Positions 19,109-29,238 of a DNA stretch of 64,000 nucleotides are shown one piece after another. Location: NCBI RefSeq assembly GCF_005780185.1, contig NZ_VBUI01000022.1, positions 1 through 64,000 on the forward strand, given 5' to 3'. This DNA comes from Halomonas urmiana (lineage in GTDB: Bacteria; Pseudomonadota; Gammaproteobacteria; Pseudomonadales; Halomonadaceae). The position numbers and the translations under genes are program-made. Position 1 is the first letter of the stretch, and the number at the start of each line of letters is the position of its first letter. Below the pieces are notes generated by a model that was given only the letters and a program-made list of their open reading frames with translations, did no database searches and was not told the origin of the DNA.

Positions 19109-19361
19109 ACTCGACGATCAGCTTGACGATGCGGCGCCGCGCCGGATCCTCGGGCCATTCACGGCGCATCAGCCAGACGAACAGGTCCTGATCCTCCTCG
19201 TCGATCAGGGCCCTGAACGCCGCCTGGTCCGCCTCGTCCAGATCGCCGTAGCGCTGCTCGAGGAAGGGAATCAGCAGCAGGTCCAGCTCCCACATGCCAC
19301 GGCGCGAGTGCCAATAGAGGCGTTTGCGCAGGGCGGCTTCCAGAGACGAATCGTCGTTCAA
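19068..19361 (-). CDS. sdhE: FAD assembly factor SdhE
   Basis: A 97-residue member of the SdhE/YgfY/Sdh5 family, required for covalent flavinylation of succinate dehydrogenase SdhA (and of fumarate reductase in some bacteria). The signature [14 protein letters not shown] contains the essential RGxxE motif, preceded by KRLYWHS. The five-helix small-protein length is right. Upstream of and overlapping ygfX, the conserved pair order. Divergent from ihfB, and near nadB, whose product is a homologue of the SdhA flavoprotein. Confidence 0.95.
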   Translation of the reverse strand: MNDDSSLEAALRKRLYWHSRRGMWELDLLLIPFLEQRYGDLDEADQAAFRALIDEEDQDLFVWLMRREWPEDPARRRIVKLIVEYAETTDNDHYRNL

Positions 19362-19473
19362 GGTCGGCCTCGTTGGGTCGGATGGATGTGCGGGCAGTAT
19401 ACCCGACCCCCAGCCCGGCGGCAGCCCGCCTCGGGCTCACGTTCCCCAGTGCTCGACAAAAGGTCGTAGTGCG

Positions 19474-19502
19474 TTGTTTTCTCGAGATTTGCCCAGTATG
19501 CT
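19474..19502 (+). promoter_or_regulatory. Candidate sigma-70 promoter of ihfB
   Basis: TTGTTT (19474-19479) and TATGCT (19497-19502) are spaced 17 bp, 62 bp before the ihfB start. The match is moderate. The usual upstream partner rpsA is absent, so ihfB needs its own promoter here. Confidence 0.45.
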
Positions 19503-19563
19503 TTGGAAAAACAACAACGCCGGGATCACGCCGACCCAGGCAGGACCGCACGGAGACGAGTCG

Positions 19564-19860
19564 ATGACCAAGTCCGAACTGATCGAGCAGATCGCCATGC
19601 GACAGCCAGAGCTGTCGGTGAAGGAGGTCGAGGCAGCGGTACGCCTGATCCTCGATGACATTACCGACACCCTGGCCGAGGGAGGACGGGTGGAAATCCG
19701 CGGCTTCGGCAGCTTCTCGCTGCACTACCGCGAGCCCCGGGTGGGCCGCAACCCCAAGACGGGGGAACCGGTCGCACTCGACGGCAAGTTCGTGCCACAC
19801 TTCAAGCCCGGCAAGGAGCTGCGCGAACAGGTGGATGCCAGCCGCGCACTCGGCTACTGA
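19564..19860 (+). CDS. ihfB: Integration host factor subunit beta
   Basis: DNA-bending nucleoid protein, heterodimer partner of IhfA; it bends DNA sharply at specific sites and assists sigma-54 promoters, replication and recombination. The 98-residue protein shows the HU/IHF pattern, with the beta-ribbon arm [20 protein letters not shown] followed by RNPKTGE and FKPGKELR. The beta rather than alpha type is inferred from the [11 protein letters not shown] start. The ATG at 19564 has GGAGACGAG upstream. First gene of ihfB-lapA-lapB. IHF would be relevant to the sigma-54 promoters elsewhere in this window. Confidence 0.95.
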   Translation: MTKSELIEQIAMRQPELSVKEVEAAVRLILDDITDTLAEGGRVEIRGFGSFSLHYREPRVGRNPKTGEPVALDGKFVPHFKPGKELREQVDASRALGY

Positions 19861-19912
19861 ACGGCGTCCGACGATCGCCGTCCCTCCTTCAACCGACACG
19901 GGAACATTGCAC

Positions 19913-20218
19913 ATGCGTTGGCTCAAAGGCCTGATCCTGGCCATCATCCTGCTGGGGGTGCTGCTGATCGGCATCCTCTTTGCCGTCAACAACCAGCAAA
20001 CCCTGCCCCTGAATCTGATCTGGATCGAGCTGCCCGCCGTCTCGCTCTCCGTCTGGCTGCTGGCCTCGCTGACCGTGGGCGTACTGCTCGGCATGCTCGC
20101 CATGAGTGGCGTCTACCTGCGCCTGCGCACCCTGCTGACCCGCGCCCAGCGCCACAACCAGCAGCAGCGCAAGGAGCTCGATCGCCTGCGCGTCCAGGAG
20201 ATGAAGGAACTCTCCTAG
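19913..20218 (+). CDS. lapA: LapA-family inner-membrane protein
   Basis: A 101-residue protein with two transmembrane helices (LILAIILLGVLLIGILFAVN and VWLLASLTVGVLLGMLAMSG) and a basic coiled-coil C-terminus (RAQRHNQQQRKELDRLR). The family motif NNQQTLPLNLIW sits between the helices. LapA partners LapB in LPS assembly and in control of LpxC turnover. Its TAG stop directly abuts the lapB ATG, implying coupled translation. Confidence 0.92.
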   Translation: MRWLKGLILAIILLGVLLIGILFAVNNQQTLPLNLIWIELPAVSLSVWLLASLTVGVLLGMLAMSGVYLRLRTLLTRAQRHNQQQRKELDRLRVQEMKELS

Positions 20219-21397
20219 ATGCCCGATGTTCTCCTGCTGGCCCTGTTGGTGGTGGCGATCGCTGCCGGCTGGTGGCTGGGCCGACGGGAACGCCGGGATC
20301 GCGGCGCCGCCTCCGCGCCGCCGCCCCTGCCCCATGACTACTTCGTCGGCCTCAACTACCTGCTCAATGACCAGCAGGACCAGGCCATCGAGACCTTCAT
20401 CGGGGCGCTGGAGGTCAACAGCGACACCGTCGAGACCCACCTGGCCTTGGGCAATCTGTTCCGCAATCGCGGCGAGGCCGACCGGGCAATGAAGATCCAT
20501 CAGAACCTACTCGCCCGCCCGACGCTGACCACCGAGCAGAGCGAAAGGGTGCAGCTCGAACTCTCCCGCGACTTCCTGGCGCTCGGCCTGCTCGACCGCG
20601 CCGAACGCCTGCTGGAGGGGCTGGTACGCGACACTCAGGACGACGAACTGCGCGGTTCCGCCAGGCGACTGCTGATCGACCTGCTCGAACGCGAGCGCGA
20701 ATGGCAGGCGGCACTGGACGTGGCGCTGCCCAAGCTGGCCCGCCAGCACGACGACATCCGCCGCGCGGCGGCCCACTGGCTCTGCGAGCTGGCCGAGGAG
20801 GAGCGTCACTCGGCAAGCCCCGTTCTGGCCAGGCGCCACCTGCGTCAGGCGCTGGCCACCGATGCGCGCTGCGTACGCGCCAACCTGCTGTTGGCCGCCA
20901 TGGCTCACGACACGGGCCAGTACAAGCAGGCCATCAAGCTGCTGCGACGCATTCCCGAGCAGGACGCCACCTTCACGCCGCTCATGCTCGAGCCGCTCGC
21001 CCATGCCTATCGGCTGCTGGACGACGAGGAGGGGCTGATCCGCTGCCTACGGGAACTGCTCGACCAGGCACCCTCCTCGGCCGTGATCACCCTGCTGGCC
21101 AAGACGCTCTACCACCAGGGGCAGGACCAGGACGCCATCGCGCTGATCCGTGAGCAGCTCGAACGCCAACCGAGCCTGGAGGCGATTCACCAGTTGCTGT
21201 CACTCTCCCGACATCACGCTCGTGAGGAGGACGAGCGCATCGAACTGCTCGAGCGCCATACCCTGACCCTGGTCCGCGCCCGCCCCCGCCACCGCTGCCG
21301 GCGCTGCGGCTTCGCCACCGAGACGCTGCACTGGCAGTGCCCTCGCTGTCGCAACTGGGGTACCACCCAGCCGATCGACGCGCCCGACAGGGACTAG
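20219..21397 (+). CDS. lapB: LPS assembly/regulatory protein LapB
   Basis: LapB (YciM) recruits FtsH to LpxC and so tunes lipid A synthesis. The 392-residue protein has the expected architecture. An N-terminal membrane anchor (LLLALLVVAIAAGWWLG) is followed by DYFVGLNYLLNDQQDQAIE and about nine TPR repeats. A C-terminal rubredoxin-like metal site has the two CxxC knuckles CRRCG and CPRC. It follows lapA without a gap and is convergent with pyrF, seven bases away. Confidence 0.96.
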   Translation: MPDVLLLALLVVAIAAGWWLGRRERRDRGAASAPPPLPHDYFVGLNYLLNDQQDQAIETFIGALEVNSDTVETHLALGNLFRNRGEADRAMKIHQNLLARPTLTTEQSERVQLELSRDFLALGLLDRAERLLEGLVRDTQDDELRGSARRLLIDLLEREREWQAALDVALPKLARQHDDIRRAAAHWLCELAEEERHSASPVLARRHLRQALATDARCVRANLLLAAMAHDTGQYKQAIKLLRRIPEQDATFTPLMLEPLAHAYRLLDDEEGLIRCLRELLDQAPSSAVITLLAKTLYHQGQDQDAIALIREQLERQPSLEAIHQLLSLSRHHAREEDERIELLERHTLTLVRARPRHRCRRCGFATETLHWQCPRCRNWGTTQPIDAPDRD

Positions 21398-21404
21398 GCG
21401 GGCC

Positions 21405-22103
21405 TCAGAAGGCCAGCTCCGCCTCGATCGCCGCCAGCGCCGCCATGGGATCCTCCGCCTGAGTCACGGGCCGCCCCACCACCTGATGCGTGCTGCCGGC
21501 CCGCCGGGCGTCGAGAGGCGTCATCACGCGACGCTGATCTCCGGCGGCGGCGAAGCTCGGCCGAATGCCGGGCGTCACCTTGAGGAAGTCTGCGCCGCAC
21601 AGCGTGGTCAGGCGGCTCGCCTCCAGAGCCGAACAGACCACGCCATGCATGCCGCTGTCACGAGCCAGCACGGCCAGACGCTCGACCTGCTCGGCGGGAG
21701 ACGCCGAGACCCCCACCTCGGCCAGATCCTCGGCCTCCATGCTGGTCAGCACCGTTACCGCGATCAGGTGGGTGGTCAGCCCATGACGATCCAGTCGCTC
21801 CCGGGCGGCCTCCATCATCCGCCGCCCCCCGCCGGCATGCACGTTGACCATCCACACTCCCTGCTCGGCCGCGGCCTGGACCGCCCCGGCCACGGTATTG
21901 GGGATGTCGTGAAACTTGAGGTCCAGAAACACCTCGAACCCCCGCCCGTGCAGCGCCTCGAGGATGTCAGGGCCGCTGCGGGTAAACAGCTCCTTGCCCA
22001 CCTTTAGCCGGCAGCGCGAAGGATCGAGGCGGTCGGCCATGCACAGCGCGGCGTCCAGGGAAGCATAGTCGAGGGCGATGATCAGGGGAGAGGCGGTGGA
22101 CAC
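21405..22103 (-). CDS. pyrF: Orotidine 5'-phosphate decarboxylase
   Basis: Last step of UMP synthesis. The 232-residue TIM-barrel protein contains LKVGKELF, the catalytic [10 protein letters not shown] (Lys and paired Asp), VNVHAGGG, and the phosphate-binding [17 protein letters not shown] with VVGRPVT near the end. It lies tail to tail with lapB; in E. coli and many relatives pyrF follows lapB on the same strand, so it is locally inverted here. Confidence 0.97.
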   Translation of the reverse strand: MSTASPLIIALDYASLDAALCMADRLDPSRCRLKVGKELFTRSGPDILEALHGRGFEVFLDLKFHDIPNTVAGAVQAAAEQGVWMVNVHAGGGRRMMEAARERLDRHGLTTHLIAVTVLTSMEAEDLAEVGVSASPAEQVERLAVLARDSGMHGVVCSALEASRLTTLCGADFLKVTPGIRPSFAAAGDQRRVMTPLDARRAGSTHQVVGRPVTQAEDPMAALAAIEAELAF

Positions 22104-22317
22104 GATCGGGCTCCTGCTCAGGGGGAAGGAATCGCCCCAGTATATCAGTGATGGCCTACGTCGCAGGTGGCCAAAGTCGCCGTCACCGCCTCCGGGATGG
22201 CTGACGCCACGCCGGCACGATCACTGACGAGGCTTGGGCGAAGAGCGGGCTAGCTTGAAGGAGGCGAGCCGGTGCAACGAGGCAACGGCTCGCCCCTTCG
22301 ACTCAAGGAGAGCCATC

Positions 22318-22608
22318 ATGACCATCGCCCTAAAGACCCGCCTGTCCTGCCTGCTGCTGACGATGCTGCTGAGCCTCGCCCCCCTCGCCGCCAGCCAGGC
22401 CCTGGCCCAGGACCTGTCACCGATCGACATCAACGCCGCCGATGCGGCGCTGCTGGCAGAACTTCCCGGCATTGGCCCGAGTAAGGCCTCGGCGATCGTC
22501 GAGGACCGCGAGGCCAACGGCCCCTATGAGAGCGCCGAGGATCTGACGCGCGTCAGCGGCATCGGGGAGGTCACGGTCGACGGCCTGGCCGACCAGATCA
22601 CGTTGTGA
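22318..22608 (+). CDS. Secreted ComEA-like helix-hairpin-helix protein
   Basis: A 96-residue protein with a signal peptide (RLSCLLLTMLLSLAPLAASQ, cleavage after ALA near residue 31). The mature part is one HhH DNA-binding unit: INAADAALLAELPGIGPSKA, then YESAEDLTRVSGIGEVTVDG. This is the ComEA/YbaV type, which binds DNA in the periplasm and can help uptake in competent species; single-domain forms without other competence genes are common and untested. The start is set by AAGGAG seven bases upstream. Monocistronic, convergent with the SDR gene across a long hairpin. Confidence 0.88.
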   Translation: MTIALKTRLSCLLLTMLLSLAPLAASQALAQDLSPIDINAADAALLAELPGIGPSKASAIVEDREANGPYESAEDLTRVSGIGEVTVDGLADQITL

Positions 22609-22671
22609 TCAACGCCTGTCGATGAAAGGGCATCGATGAAAGGGCATCGTCACCATTCATCGACAACCCGA

Positions 22672-22706
22672 CAGTGACGCCGGCCGAAATGCGGCCGGCG
22701 TCACTG
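22672..22706. terminator. Long hairpin between convergent genes
   Basis: A 15-bp perfect stem (CAGTGACGCCGGCCG and its complement) with a 5-nt loop separates two convergent genes. Neither side has a clear U-tract, so it may act with Rho or as an RNA 3'-end protector. Just upstream, ATGAAAGGGCATCG is directly repeated (22622-22650). Confidence 0.6.
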
Positions 22707-22788
22707 TGTCGTGAAGGGGCACCACCACGGCGCGTGCATCCCGTAAGCCTGCCGCCGAGAGAACGCACGGCGAGGACGTGGTGAGCCC

Positions 22789-23550
22789 CTAGAGCCGCAG
22801 CCCGCCGTCGCACTCGATCACCCGGCCGGTGAAGTACTCGTTGGTCATGATGAAGGCCACGCTCTCGGCGATATCCTCGGGCTGGCCAAGACGCTTGAGC
22901 GGCACCCCCGAGGTCAGCTTCTCGAGCATGTCTTCGCGCATCGAGGCGGTCATCTCGGTCTCGATGAAACCCGGCGCCACCGCGCCCACGCGAATGCCGT
23001 AGCGCGCCAACTCCCCGGCCCAGGTGGTGGTCAACGCCACCACGCCGGCCTTGGCCGCAGCGTAGTTGCTCTGCCCCATGTTGCCGGCCCGGGAGATGCT
23101 GGAGATATTGACGATCACCCCGTCGTGCCCCGCCTCGATCATCTGCGTGGCCGCCTCGCGACCGCACAGGAAGACACCGGTGAGGTTGACGTCAATCACC
23201 TGCTGCCACTGCTGAAGGGGCAGCGTCTTCTCGACTTTGCCGTTCTTCGCCTTGACCAGCAGTCCGTCCTTGACGATGCCGGCATTGTTCACGAGGCCCT
23301 GGATCGGCCCCAGCGACGCGAGGATATCGCCGAAGGCCTGCTTCACCGAGGCCTCATCGGCGACATTGACGATGAAGCCCCGCGACTCGATCCCCTCGCC
23401 GTGCAGGCAGGAGACGGCCTCGTCCAGGGCGTCGCCGTCGAGATCCATCAGGGCGAGGCGTGCCCCCTGGCGGCCCAGCCGCCGAGCCATGGCCAGGCCC
23501 AGGCCGCGAGCGCCACCGGTGATGGCGATAACGGTATTGTCGAGTGTCAT
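22789..23550 (-). CDS. SDR-family NAD(P)-dependent oxidoreductase
   Basis: A classical short-chain dehydrogenase of 253 residues, close in look to 3-oxoacyl-ACP/acetoacetyl-CoA reductases. Visible motifs are the cofactor site [21 protein letters not shown], catalytic Ser in [10 protein letters not shown], catalytic Tyr and Lys in [18 protein letters not shown] and the C-terminal CDGGLRL. The acidic LMDLDGD after the second strand suggests NAD rather than NADP preference. The start at 23550 follows GGAGAAGC and gives the normal family N-terminus. Isolated gene. A fatty-acid or PHA-related role is possible because phaC is in the window, but it is 15 kb away. Confidence 0.85.
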   Translation of the reverse strand: MTLDNTVIAITGGARGLGLAMARRLGRQGARLALMDLDGDALDEAVSCLHGEGIESRGFIVNVADEASVKQAFGDILASLGPIQGLVNNAGIVKDGLLVKAKNGKVEKTLPLQQWQQVIDVNLTGVFLCGREAATQMIEAGHDGVIVNISSISRAGNMGQSNYAAAKAGVVALTTTWAGELARYGIRVGAVAPGFIETEMTASMREDMLEKLTSGVPLKRLGQPEDIAESVAFIMTNEYFTGRVIECDGGLRL

Positions 23551-23765
23551 GTGCGCTTCTCCAGGAGACAGGTACCGCTCGCGCGGCCGAAAGTGCCGGC
23601 CAGCCCCCTCGGCGGGGCCGGCCAGCATAACCTTATGACCTTGCGGTTAGCGCCACTCTACCGAAGCCTGGAACGATATTCCACGACGCCCTTCTCCCGC
23701 CCCGGCGGCTTGAAATCTGATCGCCTGCCCCCATCACCAGCGCAACTGTCATCCGCGGAGCCATC

Positions 23766-24290
23766 ATGCCCTTTCTTCTCATCTTCACCCTCTTCGCCCT
23801 GCTCGACTTCGTCATCCTCTTCTCGGTGGGCAGCCAGATCGGCCTGCTCACCACCCTGGGGCTGGTGCTGGCGACCGGCTTCATCGGCCTGCACCTGATT
23901 CGCCGCGAGGGCGTGGCCACCTTCGCCCGCGCCCAGGAGCGCATGAACCAGGGGGAGATCCCCTCGGGCGAACTGCTGACCGGGGCGGCGCTGATCTTCG
24001 GCGGCGCCCTGCTGATGGCGCCGGGCTTTCTCTCCGACGCCCTGGGCTTCATGTGCCTGATCCCCAATGCCCGACGCCTGCTGGCCAAGTCACTCACCTG
24101 GCTGGGCGTGCGCATGAAGGGGCTGCACGTTCATGCCGAGACCTATCGCCCGCGCCAGGGCAGCGATGCCGACTGGCAGCAAGCGAGCCCTCATGGGGAC
24201 GGCCCGACCGAGCATCGAGGCGAGCCGGGAGATGCCGGCGATGATCGCCCGCTGGAGGGGGACTTCATCTCCCGGGACGAGAGGCGCTGA
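23766..24290 (+). CDS. fxsA: FxsA-family membrane protein
   Basis: A 174-residue inner-membrane protein. Membrane segments are FLLIFTLFALLDFVILFSVG, LLTTLGLVLATGFIGLHLIR and GAALIFGGALLMAPGFLSDA, followed by LGFMCLIPNARRLL. This is the FxsA pattern; overexpressed E. coli FxsA relieves F-plasmid exclusion of phage T7. The C-terminal 55 residues are hydrophilic and poorly conserved. Its place just before groES is the same as in E. coli. Confidence 0.93.
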   Translation: MPFLLIFTLFALLDFVILFSVGSQIGLLTTLGLVLATGFIGLHLIRREGVATFARAQERMNQGEIPSGELLTGAALIFGGALLMAPGFLSDALGFMCLIPNARRLLAKSLTWLGVRMKGLHVHAETYRPRQGSDADWQQASPHGDGPTEHRGEPGDAGDDRPLEGDFISRDERR

Positions 24291-24317
24291 TCGGGGCAAA
24301 AAATTTTCATGGCAGCC

Positions 24318-24345
24318 CTTGAAAGCGCCCTGCCGAGCCCCACTT
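24318..24345 (+). promoter_or_regulatory. Sigma-32 heat-shock promoter of groESL
   Basis: CTTGAAA (24318-24324) and CCCCACTT (24338-24345) are separated by 13 bp, close to the sigma-32 consensus CTTGAAA-N13/14-CCCCATNT. It lies about 155 bp before groES in the fxsA-groES gap, so the leader is long. Confidence 0.88.
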
Positions 24346-24500
24346 ATCCGACAGCATCGGGATTCGGTCCGGGGAAGATCCTCGGGCCATCGACAAGGTA
24401 GGCGATAACCGCCTCCACCCCGCAGCCCGCCTGCGGGTTGATGATGAAAACCGCCGGACATTGATTTCCGGCACAGCAAACCATCAGGAGAACGTGAGCA

Positions 24501-24794
24501 ATGAACATCCGTCCCTTGCACGATCGCGTCGTCATCCGTCGCGTTGAAGAAGAGCAGAAGACTGCAGGCGGCATCGTGCTCCCGGGCAGCGCCCAGGAAA
24601 AGCCGACTCGTGGCGAAATCCTCGCCGTCGGTAACGGCCGGATTCTGGACAGCGGCGACGTACGCCCGCTCGACGTCAAGGTCGGCGATACCGTGATCTT
24701 CAAGGATGGCTTCGGCGTCGAGAAGCAGAAGATCGACGGCGAAGAAGTGCTGATCATGAGCGAGTCCGACATCCTGGCCGTCGTCGAAAGCTGA
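24501..24794 (+). CDS. groES: Co-chaperonin GroES
   Basis: Ten-kDa lid of the GroEL folding chamber, 97 residues, normal length. The start [14 protein letters not shown] is characteristic. The mobile loop that docks on GroEL is in [20 protein letters not shown], followed by GEILAVGNG and [14 protein letters not shown]. It is 62 bp upstream of groEL in one heat-inducible operon. AGGAG lies before the ATG. Confidence 0.99.
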   Translation: MNIRPLHDRVVIRRVEEEQKTAGGIVLPGSAQEKPTRGEILAVGNGRILDSGDVRPLDVKVGDTVIFKDGFGVEKQKIDGEEVLIMSESDILAVVES

Positions 24795-24826
24795 GCCGCG
24801 ACCCGCTAGCAATCGCACGATACTGA

Positions 24827-26503
<1,677 letters not shown>

Positions 26504-26535
26504 ATCGCCCCCACCCCCAGGCCTCGCCTGATCGA

Positions 26536-26567
26536 GACCCCCGCCGGGAGACCGGCGGGGGTCTTTT
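26536..26567 (+). terminator. Intrinsic terminator of groESL
   Basis: Stem GACCCCCGCCGG/CCGGCGGGGGTC with a GAGA tetraloop, followed by TTTTT. It lies 33 bp past the groEL stop. Confidence 0.95.
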
Positions 26568-26582
26568 TAGCTATAAGCCTTA

Positions 26583-26666
26583 AGCTGGAAGCTGGAAGCT
26601 GGAAAATAGCTTACGAACGCCAGCACCGGTGCCAATAGCCTTTCTTCAAGCTTCTAGCTTCCAGGC
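26583..26666. repeat. Second copy of the AGCTGGA repeat element
   Basis: Three AGCTGGA units (26583-26603), a spacer of about 40 bp, then the inverted TTCTTCAAGCTTCTAGCTTCC (26643-26663 region). The order of parts is the same as in the element at the left window edge, where the array has ten or more units. The copy number thus varies between sites. Confidence 0.8.
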
Positions 26667-26740
26667 GCGTAGCACCGCTCTTCAAGCTATCGGCAATTCG
26701 CACTGGTATACGACGCCCTCATCTCGCATAGAGCCGACTC

Positions 26741-27520
26741 ATGTTGTCGAACATCCGCATCGTCCTCGTCCAGACCTACCATCCCGGCAATATCGGGGCC
26801 ACGGCCCGCGCCATGAAGACCATGGGCCTCAGCGACCTGGTGCTGGTCAATCCGCGCTGCTTCCCCGACCCGGAGGCCTCGCGGCTGGCCGCCGGGGCCG
26901 AGGACCTCATCGACCAGGCCCGCGTGGTGGGCTCGCTTGCCGAGGCCGTGAACGACTGCGTGCAGGTGGTGGGCGCCAGCGCCCGGCTGCGCAGCCTGCC
27001 GCTGCCGCATTTCGATGAGCCGACCGACATGGCACGCGACATCGTCGACCAGGGCGCCGACGACCCGGTGGCGCTGGTCTTCGGCCGGGAGCGCTTCGGG
27101 CTGACCAACGACGAGATCCGCTGCTGCAGCCACCAGGTGAGCATCCCGGCCAACCCGGACTACGGCATCCTCAACCTCTCCCAGGCCGTGCAGGTGCTCG
27201 CCCATGAGGTGTTTACCGCCTGGCGGCGGCGCCCGGACAGCGACTTCCGCCTGGCGCGCCCGAGCCAGGATCGCCAGCCTCCCCGGGAGCAGCTGGGCCA
27301 CTTCCACGATCACCTGACGCGCGTCATGCAGCGCAGCGGCTTCATCACCCAGCCTCACGCGCGCACCGAGGCGCAGCTCCAGGCGCTGTTCGCCCGGGCC
27401 CGGCCGTCGCGCAAGGAGCTCTCTCTGCTGCGCGGTCTGCTCGCCTCGCTGGAGCAGCATCTTCCCGATGACCGACTGCCCGATGAGCAACTCACCGATG
27501 ACCGGCTCAGCGACGAGTGA
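26741..27520 (+). CDS. trmJ: tRNA Cm32/Um32 methyltransferase TrmJ
   Basis: SPOUT-class S-adenosylmethionine enzyme that 2'-O-methylates nucleotide 32 of several tRNAs. The 259-residue protein starts IRIVLVQTYHPGNIGATARA, with the invariant HPGNIGA. The knot motifs follow: ALVFGRERFGLTNDE and IPANPDYGILNLSQAVQVL. A helical C-terminal dimerisation region comes next. The last 20 residues are an acidic degenerate pentapeptide repeat (LPDDR-LPDEQ-LTDDR-LSDE) encoded by 15-bp direct repeats, not part of the family core. Single gene. trmJ often precedes iscR or cysE in gammaproteobacteria, but not here. Confidence 0.94.
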   Translation: MLSNIRIVLVQTYHPGNIGATARAMKTMGLSDLVLVNPRCFPDPEASRLAAGAEDLIDQARVVGSLAEAVNDCVQVVGASARLRSLPLPHFDEPTDMARDIVDQGADDPVALVFGRERFGLTNDEIRCCSHQVSIPANPDYGILNLSQAVQVLAHEVFTAWRRRPDSDFRLARPSQDRQPPREQLGHFHDHLTRVMQRSGFITQPHARTEAQLQALFARARPSRKELSLLRGLLASLEQHLPDDRLPDEQLTDDRLSDE

Positions 27521-27544
27521 CTCGCGATCGAATGACGGGCAGAA

Positions 27545-27578
27545 ACGCCGACGGCGGCCCGCGGGCCGCCGTCGGCGT
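27545..27578. terminator. Hairpin between trmJ and the YuiF-like gene
   Basis: A perfect 16-bp stem starting ACGCCGACGGCGGCCC, with a tiny loop, lies between convergent genes. Three A precede it and no T-run follows, so it is strong in structure but weak in U-tract. Confidence 0.65.
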
Positions 27579-27604
27579 GAGCACTCATCACGCCGAGCGC
27601 GCGA

Positions 27605-28954
27605 TCACAGGGTCATCGCCGCCAGCCAGCCGAAGCCGATCAGCGGAATGTTGTAGTGCAGGAAGGTCGGCACCACGCTGTCCCAGATATGGTCGTGCTG
27701 GCGGTCGACGTTGAGCCCCGAGGTCGGCCCGAGGGTCGAGTCCGAGGCCGGCGAGCCGGCGTCGCCCAGCGCCGCCGCCGTGCCCACCAGCGCCACGGTG
27801 GCCAGCGGCGAGAAGCCGAACTGAACCGCCAGGGGCACGAAGATCGCGGCGATGATCGGGATGGTCGAGAAGGAAGAGCCGATCCCCAGGGTGATGAACA
27901 GCCCCACCAGCAGCATCAGCAGCGCGGCCAGTCCGCGGTTATCGCCGATGATCTCCGCGCTGGCGGTCACCAGGGTCTCGACCTCGCCGGTGGCGGTCAT
28001 CACCGCGGCAAACCCCGAGGCCGAGATCATGATGAAGCCGATCAGCGCCATCATGCGCATGCCGCTGGTGAAGAGATCATCGGCCTCCCGCCACTTGAAG
28101 ATCCCGCCCAGCGAGAGCAGCGCGAAGCCCACCAGGCCGCCCAGAACCATCGAGCCGGTATAGAGCTGGATGCCCAGGGCCGCGACGATGGCGACGAGCG
28201 ACATCGCCACGCCCAGCGCATGGGGCTCCTGGGCCTCGGGGTGATGATGCGGCACGTTGGTCGTGGCGACCTCCGCCGCCTCGTAATCGCGCGGCTTGCG
28301 ATAGCTCACGAACAGCGCGACGAGCAGCCCCAGCGCCATGCCGCCCACCGGCACGCCCATGGCCACGGGCACCATCCCGCGGGTGATCTCGAGGCCCAGC
28401 GCCTCGCCGGCCTGATTGATGTTGGCCAGCAGGATATCGTTGAGAAAGATCGCCCCGAAGCCCACCGGCAGCAGCATGTAGGGCGCCGTCAGGCCGAAGG
28501 TCAGCGCACAGGCCACCGCGCGGCGATCCAGGCGCAGCTGGTTCATCACCTTGAGCAGCGGCGGGATCAGGATCGGGATGAAGGCGATGTGCACCGGGAT
28601 CAGATTCTGCGAGGAGATCGCCACCAGCAGTACCGAGCCGACCAGCAGGTACTTCACCGTGGCCTGGCGGCTGGCCGAGGCCTCCTGGCCCAGCAGCGCG
28701 ATCAGCCGGCGCGCCAGCAGGTCGGGCAGCCCCGAGCGCGAGATCGCCACCGCGAAGGCGCCCAGGGTCGCATAGGCCAGGGCCACCTTGGCGCCGCCGC
28801 CGACCCCGTCGTTGAAGGCCGCCAGTGTGTCGGTGATGGAGAGCCCCCCGACCAGCCCGCCGGCCAGCGCCCCGACCACCAGGGCGAAGACCACCGAGAC
28901 CCGCGCCAGTGATAGCCCCACCATCACCAGCACCGCAACAATTACCGCATTCAT
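27605..28954 (-). CDS. NhaC/YuiF-type Na+/H+ antiporter-family transporter
   Basis: A 449-residue polytopic membrane protein with about 11-12 hydrophobic segments. Family signatures are [40 protein letters not shown] and, near the C-terminus, [19 protein letters not shown] with [19 protein letters not shown]. These place it in the PF03553-like Na+/H+ antiporter (YuiF) group, whose members have been linked to Na+/H+ exchange or to amino-acid uptake. The substrate cannot be told from sequence. A sodium role would suit a halophile that also encodes Mrp. Confidence 0.82.
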   Translation of the reverse strand: MNAVIVAVLVMVGLSLARVSVVFALVVGALAGGLVGGLSITDTLAAFNDGVGGGAKVALAYATLGAFAVAISRSGLPDLLARRLIALLGQEASASRQATVKYLLVGSVLLVAISSQNLIPVHIAFIPILIPPLLKVMNQLRLDRRAVACALTFGLTAPYMLLPVGFGAIFLNDILLANINQAGEALGLEITRGMVPVAMGVPVGGMALGLLVALFVSYRKPRDYEAAEVATTNVPHHHPEAQEPHALGVAMSLVAIVAALGIQLYTGSMVLGGLVGFALLSLGGIFKWREADDLFTSGMRMMALIGFIMISASGFAAVMTATGEVETLVTASAEIIGDNRGLAALLMLLVGLFITLGIGSSFSTIPIIAAIFVPLAVQFGFSPLATVALVGTAAALGDAGSPASDSTLGPTSGLNVDRQHDHIWDSVVPTFLHYNIPLIGFGWLAAMTL

Positions 28955-29102
28955 GAGAGATTCCCGAAAATGGAGTTGGATTCAGACGAAACGGCGCGGG
29001 ATTTTACCAGATGGCGACCGTCCCTACCGGATGCCGGCGTCGGGCATGTCACCGTCTCGTCATCGAATCCTCATGGTGCTGTCACGGGCATCGGCGATAG
29101 TG

Positions 29103-29237
29103 AGAGTACCCGGCAAGGGAGACTGCCGAAGTCGGTGACAGGGACGCCAGGGGCAGGAGGCCCCGCAGGGAGCAAGGCATCACGACGATGCCCAGGGAGG
29201 AGTGAGACCGCCACGGCGCCCGCGTCGTGGCGTTTTT
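29103..29237 (+). ncRNA. Candidate CsrB/RsmZ-type CsrA-binding small RNA
   Basis: A 284-bp gap between the YuiF-like gene and the PASTA gene contains, on the forward strand, six GGA motifs within about 85 nt (near 29118, 29142, 29156, 29169, 29196 and 29199). Two sit in loops of short hairpins: CGGCA/TGCCG enclosing AGGGAGAC, and GGGGC/GCCCC enclosing AGGAG. A third hairpin GGCATC/GATGCC follows, then unpaired CAGGGAGGAG. The end is an intrinsic terminator, a 7-bp stem CGCCACG/CGTGGCG followed by TTTTT. This is the architecture of RNAs that sequester CsrA/RsmA. A possible -10 GATAGT lies at 29096-29101. No canonical GacA box (TGTAAG-N6-CTTACA) was found upstream, so control by the GacA encoded here is only inferred. 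Confidence 0.6.
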
Positions 29238-29238
29238 G

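Noticed and set aside
29041..29065. A possible GacA binding box before the candidate Csr-type RNA (TGTCACCGTCTCGTCATC)
   Set aside because: It matches TGTAAG-N6-CTTACA at too few positions to be annotated.
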